Assembly: GCF_900111345.1 (NCBI RefSeq)
Contig: NZ_FOGY01000014.1
Span: forward strand, 1 to 32,590
Length of the DNA stretch: 32,590 nucleotides
Origin: Psychrobacillus sp. OK032
GTDB taxonomy: Bacteria > Bacillota > Bacilli > Bacillales_A > Planococcaceae
Direction: 5' to 3'
Shown here: positions 1 through 7,422 of the stretch, one piece after another
Position numbering within the stretch: the first letter of the stretch is position 1
How the letters are laid out: each line of letters opens with the position of its first letter
The notes under the pieces: model-generated
Told to the model about the DNA's origin: nothing
The model's database searches: none
The model's input: only the letters and a program-made list of their open reading frames with translations
Program-made: the position numbers and the translations under genes

Positions 1-85
1 CTTCGCCAGCCGTAGAATCAGTATAGACAGTTTTTCACCATTTTCATTCTCTGTGGTGAAGCGCTGATTTTTGCGCTTCATGGAT
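1..85 (+). repeat. 3' end of long repeat variant (LR0)
   Basis: This leader of the first site matches the ends of two longer repeats at 10671-10870 and 26096-26284. It shares the tract ATTTTCATTCTCTGTGGTG and the end CATGGATGGCTAACGGG. Its hairpin stem is AAGCGC/GCGCTT (60-77), whereas the other copies have CAGCA/TGCTG at the same place, so pairing is kept while the sequence changes. The repeat probably begins before the window. Confidence 0.6.
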
Positions 86-217
86 GGCTAACGGGTGCTT
101 TAGTTAAGCAAGACCATCATTACGATGGTCTGTTTTTTATCCGAAACATGAAGTAGTTCGTAGAAATTCATTGTGAAATGTTACACTTAAACTAACGAAG
201 CAGTTTAGTTTAATAAG
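86..217 (+). repeat. Cassette-boundary site 1, long form (A + terminator + B)
   Basis: A palindrome (GGCTAACGGGTGCTTTAGTT, 86-112), terminator hairpin AGACCATC/GATGGTCT with a T run (111-138), then a spacer with TTGTGAAATGTTACACTTAA, then B palindrome (186-217, AACTAACGAAGCAGTTTAGTT). The same long layout recurs at 19696, 24918 and 27250. Confidence 0.85.
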
Positions 218-284
218 GAATACTCACTGAAGAATTTAGATTATAGTTAATATAAAGATTTTATATAAAAGGAGGTTCTTGAAA

Positions 285-866
285 TTGACTACAATAGGAC
301 TTATAAGGCACGGAATTACTGAATGGAATGTACTTGGTAAATCACAAGGAATATCAGATATTCCTTTAAATGAAATAGGGAAACAACAGGCATTGGCATT
401 GGCAAATAGACTCTCTTTAGATGAAAAATGGGATATTATTGTGACAAGTGATTTATCACGTGCCAAAGAAACTGGACAAATAATCGCTTCTAAACTAAAT
501 TTGCCTATTAGTAGGTTTGACGAAAGAATCCGTGAAATTAACTGTGGAGAAATCGAAGGAACAACTGAGGATGAAAGGTTAAATAAGTGGGGTAGTAATT
601 GGAGGAAATTGAATCTTGGAATGGAAGAGTTTGAAAATGTATCTAAAAGAGGTTATGAGTTTTTATTAGAATTAGCTACTATATATAGTGATAAAAGAGT
701 ATTGGTAGTAAGTCATGGGGCATTGATTGGTCTAACCTTACAAAAAATACTACCAGAAAAATTCCCAAGTACACATATAGAAAATACATCATTAACTATT
801 CTTAATATTAAAGATAGTACGTGGGATTGTACGCTTTATAATTGTACGCAACATTTATGTGAATAA
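285..866 (+). CDS. Histidine phosphatase (phosphoglycerate mutase-like) family protein
   Basis: Branch-1 histidine phosphatase, a cytoplasmic phosphomonoesterase that works through a phospho-histidine. The N-terminal LIRHG (6-10) carries the nucleophile His9, with SDLSRAKET near 55-63, a RE..GE.EG motif near 83-92 and a second catalytic His in SHGALIG (143-149). The length of 193 aa is normal for the family. I chose TTG at 285 because GGAGG at 271-275 lies 9 nt upstream; an in-frame TTG at 279 is only 3 nt from it. It sits alone between site 1 and site 2, as a single-gene cassette. The substrate cannot be inferred (CobC-, GpmB- and YhfR-like proteins share these motifs). Confidence 0.88.
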   Translation: MTTIGLIRHGITEWNVLGKSQGISDIPLNEIGKQQALALANRLSLDEKWDIIVTSDLSRAKETGQIIASKLNLPISRFDERIREINCGEIEGTTEDERLNKWGSNWRKLNLGMEEFENVSKRGYEFLLELATIYSDKRVLVVSHGALIGLTLQKILPEKFPSTHIENTSLTILNIKDSTWDCTLYNCTQHLCE

Positions 867-876
867 GGTAATTCTC

Positions 877-970
877 TTATTCAACTAACGGGTGCTTTAG
901 CAGTACAAGAGACTGCCTTTAGAGGTAGCTTTTTCTTAACAGACTAACGGTGCAGGTTAGTGGAAGAAGA
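877..970 (+). repeat. Cassette-boundary site 2 (A + terminator + B)
   Basis: A (TATTCAACTAACGGGTGCTT, 877-909) starts 11 nt after the upstream stop codon. A weak hairpin CTGCC/GGTAG with a T run follows at 912-935. B is at 936-970 (GACTAACGGTGCAGGTTAGT, then GGAAGAAG). Confidence 0.8.
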
Positions 971-972
971 AA

Positions 973-1752
973 ATGTTTTTAATCGAAGGGGAGAGAAACT
1001 TAATCAAACAAATATATGCTTTTGAAAAGAAACTTGAGTATGAGAAGTATCAAGATATTATTCAAAGATTTGGTAAGAAACTAAATGAGTACCAAAAAAT
1101 ACTCGAAAATGAATATGCTTTGACAGAACTACCAAAAGGAATTTTATGGACTACCGAAGAATTAGCGACTAAGGTTTTTTCTGATATACCTATACCAGCC
1201 TACACAAATAAAGATTTAATTTATATGTCACCAGATATAGAAACTTGGCGGAAAATTCTTGTAAGACAATTAGACGAAAAAGCACTTCCTAATGTACAAA
1301 AGTTTTATGAAAGCTACTCTGAAAACCAGATATTTGTCATATTAGCACACGAACTAACTCACCATTCTGATTTATTTTTAGATGAATTTGAAGATGAAAG
1401 AGAAGATAGTATATGGTTCGAGGAAGGAATGTGTTTTTATCTACCTAGAAAGATATTATTAAGTGAGAAGGAATTCAATGAAATAACAAATGCAGAAACC
1501 GAGTTATTTGAAGCTTTCAAGGACAAATATGGAAATCATTCATTAGAAGACTTTGGCAGCAGTTCATACCTAGGTAGCTTATCAAGTATTATGTTTGATT
1601 ATTGGCGAAGTTATCTTTCTGTAAAGTATTTAGTAGAAGTTCGTGCAAATAATGATGTGAAGTTGGTTTTTGATACATATCATAGATGGCATAAAGAAGG
1701 TAGAAAAGTGCCATTAACGGAGTACTTTAAATTGAGTCCCTTATTCAACTAA
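973..1752 (+). CDS. HExxH-containing putative zinc metallopeptidase-like protein
   Basis: 259 aa with no clear signal peptide. HELTH at 126-130 is a zincin HExxH motif. A downstream acidic pair in WFEEGMCF (Glu150/Glu151) could supply the third zinc ligand as in gluzincins. The N-terminal part (8-50) is charged and helical. I cannot name the exact family; function as a peptidase is inferred from the motif only. ATG 973 directly follows site 2 with a weak purine-rich RBS (GGAAGAAG) that belongs to the B palindrome itself. The stop codon TAA (1750-1752) lies inside the next A palindrome, so the last residues (LFN) are encoded by the repeat. Confidence 0.7.
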   Translation: MFLIEGERNLIKQIYAFEKKLEYEKYQDIIQRFGKKLNEYQKILENEYALTELPKGILWTTEELATKVFSDIPIPAYTNKDLIYMSPDIETWRKILVRQLDEKALPNVQKFYESYSENQIFVILAHELTHHSDLFLDEFEDEREDSIWFEEGMCFYLPRKILLSEKEFNEITNAETELFEAFKDKYGNHSLEDFGSSSYLGSLSSIMFDYWRSYLSVKYLVEVRANNDVKLVFDTYHRWHKEGRKVPLTEYFKLSPLFN

Positions 1753-1769
1753 CGGGTGCTTTAGTGAAG
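1741..1769 (+). repeat. A half-site 3, no B
   Basis: TTATTCAACTAACGGGTGCT followed by TTAGTGAAG. It overlaps the stop codon of the upstream CDS. A possible decayed terminator (GGGTAACTTTTTA) follows at 1787-1800. No B palindrome is recognisable before the next small gene. Confidence 0.7.
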
Positions 1770-1846
1770 ATTCTGCAACCACTATAGGGTAACTTTTTAA
1801 TATTGATATTAAATATTTCCGAGAATGAAGCAAAAAGTAATGGGTG

Positions 1847-1993
1847 GTGATTAGTATAGAAGCCTTAGCAATTATTCTGTTTTTATGGGTTTTTTTATGG
1901 TCTATTACAAAAACGTTAGAAAAATTAACAGATAAGATTACAGAGAATCAAGATAAGCAGTATAAATTATTAGAGGAAATAAAATCAAAATTA
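1847..1993 (+). CDS. Small single-span membrane protein (48 aa)
   Basis: The frame encodes a hydrophobic N-terminal helix (EALAIILFLWVFLWSIT) followed by a polar, Lys/Glu-rich helix likely to form a coiled coil (about residues 22-46). The start is uncertain. GTG at 1847 overlaps a GGTGGTGAT tract resembling an anti-SD match (GGAGGTGAT), so initiation may instead be at a nearby ATT or ATA codon. It lies between A half-site 3 and site 4 with no other gene, which fits a small cassette. Function is unknown; small proteins with a membrane anchor and coiled coil are often regulators, but nothing here shows that. Confidence 0.45.
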
Positions 1994-2049
1994 AATGACA
2001 AATTAAAATAGAAGATTGTATTTTATAAAAGGTATAATAATATGATTCC

Positions 2050-2106
2050 TTATTCAACTAACGGGTGCTTTAGTTATACAAGACCATCAATTCGATGGTC
2101 TATTTT
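2050..2106 (+). repeat. A half-site 4 with terminator
   Basis: TATTCAACTAACGGGTGCTT then TAGTTATACAAG (2050-2082), overlapping the terminator stem AGACCATC/GATGGTCT (2081-2101) and a short T run. No B palindrome; the RBS of the next gene follows at 2124. Confidence 0.8.
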
Positions 2107-2137
2107 TACGGAATGAATGTAAGGGAGGAGAGCTAAC

Positions 2138-2659
2138 TTGGAAATTACAACAGAAAGATTAATAATTAGACCTTTTAAGAGTACGGATTTACAGGATGTA
2201 TTTGCTATTTATAATAATGATGATACATGTAAGTTCCTATTACATAATAAGTGGACTCATGAAGATATGCAGACAAGATTTAATAAGAAGCTAGCAAACG
2301 GTGTACTCACTAAAGAATCAATGTTAAGTTTGGCAGTTATATACAAGAATAAAGTAATTGGTGATCTATCCGTATGGTATACAGATATGAAAGATACTGT
2401 TGAGATTGGTTATAGTTTTTCAAATGAAGTAGCTGGGAGAGGTTTGGCAACAGAAGCAGTAAGTAGTTTGGTATTTAAATTATTTGATGAATTTAATGTA
2501 CATCGTATACAAGCTAATCTTGATGCACGGAATAAAGCTTCACAAAAATTGTGTGAACGAATAGGCATGAGAAAGGAAGCCCATTTCATAAAAGATTTTT
2601 GGAATAAAAATGAATGGACAGATAGTATTGTATATGGAATGTTACCCTTCGATTTGTAG
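2138..2659 (+). CDS. GNAT N-acetyltransferase, RimJ/RimL type
   Basis: 173 aa, full length for the RimJ/RimL-like branch. It opens with TERLIIRPF (5-13), typical of this branch. It has the acetyl-CoA pyrophosphate-binding loop GRGLATEA (100-107) and the late motif RNKASQKLCERIGMRKEA. It transfers acetyl from acetyl-CoA to an amine; the substrate (protein N-terminus or small molecule) cannot be read from the sequence. TTG 2138 is preceded by GGAGGAG (2124-2130) at 7 nt. It is a single-gene cassette between A half-site 4 and full site 5. Confidence 0.9.
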   Translation: MEITTERLIIRPFKSTDLQDVFAIYNNDDTCKFLLHNKWTHEDMQTRFNKKLANGVLTKESMLSLAVIYKNKVIGDLSVWYTDMKDTVEIGYSFSNEVAGRGLATEAVSSLVFKLFDEFNVHRIQANLDARNKASQKLCERIGMRKEAHFIKDFWNKNEWTDSIVYGMLPFDL

Positions 2660-2676
2660 TAATAGACTTAGTTATT

Positions 2677-2768
2677 TTATTCAACTAACAGGTGCTTTAG
2701 TTAAACAAGTGCTACCTGTAAGGGTAGCTTTTTCTTATTGAACTAACGCAGCAGTTTAGTTGAAGAAG
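2677..2768 (+). repeat. Cassette-boundary site 5 (A + terminator + B)
   Basis: A clean example. A 2677-2709 (TTCAACTAACAGGTGCTTTA), hairpin GCTACC-TGTAAG-GGTAGC with TTTTT (2711-2733), B 2734-2768 (AACTAACGCAGCAGTTTAGT, then TGAAGAAG). Only an 11-codon frame (ATG 2783) follows before reverse-strand DNA, so the next cassette is broken. Confidence 0.9.
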
Positions 2769-2822
2769 AGAAGGTGAGTTTTTATGTCTCATTTGATACT
2801 ATACGTACTAAGCAATTAAAAA

Positions 2823-2845
2823 GGGCAATCAAATATAGATTGCCC
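2823..2845 (-). terminator. Rho-independent terminator (reverse strand)
   Basis: Stem GGGCAATC/GATTGCCC with a T run on the - strand just past the DUF3231-like remnant. Confidence 0.75.
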
Positions 2846-2872
2846 GTAGAATTATTATTTCTCTGGAAAGTC

Positions 2873-3072
2873 TTAATGTAGTGGTGGGGGAACAAGCCAA
2901 CCTTTATTATTTTCAATCGTAACAATTTGGCACCTAGTTGAGCTTTAACCAGATGGAATTTACCATACATTAAACTGATATCTTCTCTAATGGACATTCC
3001 CATAGCTTGACTGCAAGCAACTAAACCTACAGCTACATTCATTGAAATAAAAGTGTAGGAAGCATAATGAAA
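2873..3072 (-). pseudogene. C-terminal remnant of a DUF3231-like protein, frameshifted
   Basis: On the - strand a frame encodes ASYTFISMNVAVG and then SIREDISLMYGKFHL, and runs to AKLLRL. After a one-base frame change the sequence continues with IENNKGWLVPPPLH and a stop at 2873-2875. The RxDxxxxY and NGWxxxPP pattern resembles the end of DUF3231 (spore-associated, unknown function) proteins. The N-terminal part is missing: the frame runs back into the terminator stem of the neighbouring gene. It therefore looks like a truncated and frameshifted fragment. The family assignment is tentative. Confidence 0.45.
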
Positions 3073-3114
3073 AAAGCTCTGCAAATTACATTAATCGTAA
3101 TTTGTAGAGCTTTT
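3072..3114 (-). terminator. Bidirectional terminator-like hairpin
   Basis: 18-bp stem with one mismatch (AAAAGCTCTGCAAATTAC / GTAATTTGTAGAGCTTTT) and a 7-nt loop, 4 nt past the stop codon of the reductase gene. Confidence 0.75.
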
Positions 3115-3118
3115 AACA

Positions 3119-4107
3119 TCATATATTACTTTGGACATAGGACAGACGTTGGGCAATTTCATTTGCGATTTTCATGCCATGGAAGCGTCCATCTTCAATG
3201 TAAACACGATTAGTAATACCACTCGTTACAACTCCAGAAAGAAAAACGTTCTCGACATTTGATTCATACGTCTCTGGGTTAAAGGAGGGTACTAATGTAG
3301 AAGAGTTTGTTTGAATCCCGATGCTTTGTAGCATTGAAATATTTGGTTGGTATCCGATGAGGGAAAATACATAGTCATTTTGTATTGTAACTGTTCCTTC
3401 AGGAGAATTGATGCTAATAGTTGTTTCATCGATCATTGCAATAGTTGAATTCGGATAAAAGTTTATTTGTCCTTTTTTAAGAAGGTTACGCATATCTAAC
3501 ACTAAGGATGGTTTAATACCTTCTAAAACAGTTTCTCCACGGTGCACAAGTGTAACATGAGCTCCGTTACGATAAAGATCAATAGCAGCTTCAATAGCTG
3601 AATTTTTACCGCCAATAACTGTAACATGTTGTCCGTAATAATGATGGCCCTCCTTATAATAATGGGAAAGCTTTGGTAAATCTTCTCCTATCACATCTAG
3701 CTTTCTAGGTGTATCGAAAATTCCTGTTGCAATTACTAGCATATTCGCTTCATATGGAATATTATTTCCATTACTATCTTCTGCATAGACGGTATAAGAT
3801 GCTGTGTTTTTAAAAATTGAAGTAACTTTTTGATAGCACTTAATGTTAATTTCTTGTCTTTCAGTTACAAGGCGATAATACTTTAATAACTCCGTTCGAG
3901 ATGGGCGTACATCTTGAGATAGAAATGGAATGTTGCCAATTTCTAAGCGGTCAGACGTACTATAGAAAGTCATATGTAATGGACAGTTAACAATCGAGTT
4001 GACAATCGCCTCTTTTTCAATAATTACATAAGAAATTCCATTTTCTTGAAGAGCAAGACCCGTTGAAAGACCACAAGGACCGCCTCCAATGAAACAACAT
4101 CATACAT
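3119..4107 (-). pseudogene. ypdA: YpdA/Bdr-like FAD-NAD(P)H disulfide reductase, frameshifted near the start
   Basis: Flavoprotein of the YpdA family. In Bacillota, Bdr/YpdA reduces bacillithiol disulfide with NADPH in the cytoplasm. The body shows the FAD GxGxxG-type FIGGGPCGLS, including the cysteine conserved in YpdA, then FYSTSDRLEIG, an NADP-binding VTVIGGKNSAIEAA and a C-terminal FLSGVV segment. Starting from an ATG at 4107 (MYDVV), the frame breaks after about five codons: GTTGTTTCATT lacks one T needed to join FIGGG, and the FIGGG frame is closed by TGA just upstream. The next in-frame ATG (3973) would delete the FAD motif. So the gene is inactive unless this is a sequencing error. 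RBS AGGAGG at 4118-4124. Its reverse orientation and lack of a flanking site set it apart from the cassettes. Confidence 0.75.
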
Positions 4108-4208
4108 ATAGTTCATATCCTCCTAAAATTACCTATATAGAATATTTAATCCTAACCAGTATGCTCAGACAGATAAGATTAAATACTGAAAAATTATTTT
4201 ATTATTAA

Positions 4209-4820
4209 TGGGACATTGGCATCCATTTTTCACTTGGTGGGGAAATCTATCAATTCAAAGAAAATGATGAACTCAATCTTGAATGATTTCGACTAGTATA
4301 TAAGCAGACCTCCGCAATTTTTAATGAATTATTTGAGCAAAATGACGACTTGTTCCTTGTAACGAATGTATATAAGCACAAAACGAAAGAGAAACGTACA
4401 AGAAAACTGAAGGTATACCAACCGTTTCTGAGATGTAAAAATGATTTGAAAAGAATTCAGGTGAAAACTTACCCTTATCCCTTCGAGTTGGACGAAGCAG
4501 AAGTTTTTGAGATGCAACAATTTTCCTTGCTGTGTAAACGAGAAGACATACGTGTGAATGAATTACTTAAGGCAGCGAGTAATGAGGATTATCCTTTGAC
4601 ACCTGAGTTTGGGAGATACTCCATTGATTATCCCGATGTTTTCTTTGTGAACATCACAAAAGATATTATTTTCTTTGTTTACGACGACCGAGGGTGCGAA
4701 GTCATAGCCCGTGAAGCAGACCAGATACGTCCACTTTATGAGAGATACTATGATTGGGTAGAAGAAGTTGATAGAAAAAGGATTGAAAGAGGGTTAGGAG
4801 AAAGAGGAATAAAAAATTAA
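4209..4820 (+). pseudogene. DUF3885 domain protein, interrupted by in-frame stop codons
   Basis: The frame from 4209 reads WDIGIHFSLGGEIYQFKEN, reaches TGA at 4284-4286, then continues FRLVYKQTSAIFNELF into an open frame of 156 aa (from TTG 4350) with FGRYSIDYPDVFF and FVYDDRGCEVIA. This matches the DUF3885 layout (unknown function, common in Bacillus). A second stop (TAA) lies just before 4209, and the usual N-terminus is missing. So only the C-terminal two thirds is open, without an RBS at 4350. It is followed by an A half-site, so it was probably once a cassette. Confidence 0.7.
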
Positions 4821-4842
4821 TAATGACTTTTCATCTAATTGT

Positions 4843-4900
4843 CTTGTTCAACTAACGGGTGCTTTAGCAGAACAAGGCTGTCTTAGACAGCCTATATTTT
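4843..4900 (+). repeat. A half-site 6 with terminator
   Basis: CTTGTTCAACTAACGGGTGC then TTTAGCAGAACAAG (4843-4875), with a perfect hairpin GGCTGTC-TTA-GACAGCC (4876-4892) and a T-rich tail. No B. It is the last recognisable site before a 5.4-kb stretch without repeats. Confidence 0.85.
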
Positions 4901-5259
4901 TATTCAATTATACTCTTTCATTTATTGCTGTTTTTTAAAGTTTAATATAAATGAATATCTGTGAATAACCGGTCTTGACGCAGATGGATTATATGTTCGA
5001 GCCAATTATAGTGGAATGTGAGCAACAGGTTATGATATCTAACCAAACGAAGTAAGGAACGATGTCTCGACAAACTAAACTAGAATACTAAACCTTTACA
5101 TAACTAGATTGACTATGATTATTTAATTTAAATCAACATATAGATAGATATTCTGGTTTCAGACTAGAACTTTTTACCAATATACATCCATACCCGAATC
5201 CAATAGAATGGATAAGATAGTTTTTACAAGATTCTTAATAGAATAAGGAGAGCAATGAA
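4901..5259 (+). other. Intergenic region without a supported gene
   Basis: AT-rich. A short frame near 4970-5040 reads GLDADGLYVRANYSGM and then stops; it may be a gene remnant but I cannot assign it. Bases 5172-5259 are an upstream block repeated before the paralogous gene (7336-7422), including GAATGGATAAGATAG and the RBS AAGGAG, so it probably holds the promoter or leader. Confidence 0.4.
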
Positions 5260-6972
5260 GTGAAGAAATGGAAAGTTTTATCGGTAGTCATTATGTTAAC
5301 TGTTGTTATGATGATAATGCCTAGTAAAAGCAATGCTGCTTCCCTGTCAGAAACAGAGAAGCTGGTTCAAAAAGCGGAGAATGCTGCAACTGCATTAAAA
5401 TGGGAAATCTCTTTAGAGCATCGAAAAACATTGTATACAGATCCTATTGCATTACCGAATATGAACTTATATAATGCTACAAAACGTGCTAGTCAATTAG
5501 CATTCAATGCAATTAACACGTTACCTGCAAAGGAAAAAGTTAAATTAACTAAAAGAATGGAGAGCAACGTAGACATACATTTTAATAGGGCAATGGCTTA
5601 TATTGACGCTGTGAGATCTGGACAAAAGATTGCGGTTAAAACAAGTGACTTAAATGATGCGTATCGATTAAATCCGTTAGGTACGCAAACCGAAAAGGCT
5701 TATCATGATTTATCGAGCGAGATTAGAAAGCAAGCGATATTGCTATATCGTGTATATGGTAAGTCAACTAGAGATGCGATTTTAGAAAAATATAAAAGTC
5801 CAGGGGAAAAAGCCAGACAATCTAGCATGTATGTAATAAGTGCAAAAATAGAAATTGACCAGTTTCAGCGATCAATTGCTAATAATAAAACCAAAGAAGA
5901 ACTTCTCTTGACCGCCAAGCAAATTCAAGCGACTGTTAATAAAATACAAGATGAAAACGCTCGACAACTATTACTTACAAAATTAGATGCGGCTAAAAAG
6001 ACGATTCCAGGAATCAGTCTGCTAGATTATGATGAGTTCTTTTATTTACCGGATTTAATTCGGAAGGTTGTTATTCATCCATCTCAGCCTATTATTTATG
6101 CTTTAAATGAAAAAAAAGATGTTCTAGAGATTAACTATAAAACGGGTGAAATTCGGCGGCTTACAATGAATCTAGTTCCCGAAACTATTTATTTTTATAA
6201 AAATGAGCTTTATGTCGCTTTACTAAAAGGCCCACGTAGTCCTTACGGGCAGGTTCAAAATCAAGAAGGGGCAATTGCAATTATTAATACTGCTAATTTC
6301 ACCTTGACGGAACAGTTTGATATTCAAATAGATCCATTTGATATTGTCGCAGATGACAAGGCCATATACGTATCAAGTGCTTCAGATGAAACGGGAAGTA
6401 TTCGGGGGTATTCAAGAGAAACATTACTGGAAACTTCCAAAGCCGTCTACATTAGTAATGAAAGTTATTTAGAAATGCATCCAAATTTAGATAGACTTTA
6501 TGCCATTGATACGAATGTTAGTCCTAGAGATGTGGAAACTCACTTTATTGTAGATGGTAAAATAAAAAAAGGATACGATTCACCTTATCATGGTGATTAT
6601 CGATTTCATACAAATATAAGCATTTCTCCGGATGGAAAATATATTTTTAACGGTTTGGGTGTCGTTCTGGTTGCTTCTGATGCACAGGCAATGAATATGA
6701 CGTATCTAACAAAACTAAATACGCCGTTTGAACAAATTACCTATAACTTGAATGATGGATTGTTCTATACAAGTAATAGAAAAAATCTAGAGGTTTACAA
6801 TTACGAAACAATGGAAAAAGTTAATAGTTATACAATGAGTGGATATATCAATAATATATTTTATCAAAATGGGAGATTAGTGGTTGTTACCACTGAAGTA
6901 TTATATTCTTCAAAACTCCCAAAAAACGCTATAAAAACATATAAGGTTGAAGGGGATGAAATTATACAGTAA
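5260..6972 (+). CDS. Secreted surface protein: helical SbsC-like domain plus beta-propeller-like domain (paralog 1)
   Basis: 570 aa. A signal peptide (KKW.VLSVVIMLTVVMMIMPSKSNAA) has a likely cleavage after the Ala residues at about 27-28. Residues 30-250 are helical and charged (SETEKLVQKAENAATALKWE onward) and recall helical domains of S-layer proteins such as SbsC; this is a recollection, not a search. From about 270 the chain is beta-rich with repeats of the type HPSQPIIYALNE, DIVADDKAIYVSS and ISPDGKYIFNG, as in YncE/cytochrome D1-like propellers. It is probably exported and cell-wall associated; no LPxTG or SLH motif was seen. GTG 5260 has AAGGAG 9 nt upstream. The next gene is a full-length paralog with the same leader. 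Confidence 0.75.
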   Translation: MKKWKVLSVVIMLTVVMMIMPSKSNAASLSETEKLVQKAENAATALKWEISLEHRKTLYTDPIALPNMNLYNATKRASQLAFNAINTLPAKEKVKLTKRMESNVDIHFNRAMAYIDAVRSGQKIAVKTSDLNDAYRLNPLGTQTEKAYHDLSSEIRKQAILLYRVYGKSTRDAILEKYKSPGEKARQSSMYVISAKIEIDQFQRSIANNKTKEELLLTAKQIQATVNKIQDENARQLLLTKLDAAKKTIPGISLLDYDEFFYLPDLIRKVVIHPSQPIIYALNEKKDVLEINYKTGEIRRLTMNLVPETIYFYKNELYVALLKGPRSPYGQVQNQEGAIAIINTANFTLTEQFDIQIDPFDIVADDKAIYVSSASDETGSIRGYSRETLLETSKAVYISNESYLEMHPNLDRLYAIDTNVSPRDVETHFIVDGKIKKGYDSPYHGDYRFHTNISISPDGKYIFNGLGVVLVASDAQAMNMTYLTKLNTPFEQITYNLNDGLFYTSNRKNLEVYNYETMEKVNSYTMSGYINNIFYQNGRLVVVTTEVLYSSKLPKNAIKTYKVEGDEIIQ

Positions 6973-7029
6973 TGGAAGGTTATTTCTGAGAAATCGATTT
7001 AGGGAAAAACAATAGAAATCACCTAGAAA

Positions 7030-7066
7030 AAGGGTACTAATCGAATAAATGATTGGTACCCTTATC
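7030..7066 (+). terminator. Rho-independent terminator after surface paralog 1
   Basis: Stem AAGGGTACTAATC/GATTGGTACCCTT followed by ATCTTTAT. A related hairpin (AGGGTACC.. at 9203-9234) follows paralog 2, so the terminator was duplicated with the gene. Confidence 0.75.
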
Positions 7067-7335
7067 TTTATCCATCTAAAAGCAAAAAAGGCGTATTCTG
7101 TTTCTTTCTATATATCTAAATAAATTTTATATAGTTTCAATAAAATAATTAGCGCAATTCTCCTGCATCAAATAAATAGCCTATAAATTCTTCATGTAGA
7201 ATTCTATACATATGGCTAGAACGGATATTGTCATAGAAGCAATAAATTGAATAATGAAAGAATAATGCTTTGTTCAGCAGATGTTTTAGTAAAAGAGCTG
7301 TTAGGACTACAAAAAACAGATATAGTCTAGGAATT
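7067..7335. other. Intergenic region with a possible reverse-strand gene end
   Basis: A - strand frame (7149-7343) ends in SHMYRILHEEFIGYLFDAGE, which looks protein-like, while its upstream part is low-complexity and has no RBS. It may be the C-terminal scrap of a lost gene between the two paralogs. No other feature seen. Confidence 0.2.
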
Positions 7336-7422
7336 TTTACCAATATACATCCCTACCTGAATCTATTAGAATGGATAAGATAGTTTTTACAAGATTCTTA
7401 ATTGAATAAGGAGCGCAATGAA

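Noticed and set aside
4960..5045. Possible coding remnant GLDADGLYVRANYSGM
   Set aside because: Only 16 codons before a stop, no start or homology that I can name.
7149..7343. Reverse 64-aa frame between the surface paralogs
   Set aside because: Only the last 26 residues look protein-like and there is no RBS; kept only as a remark on a possible remnant.
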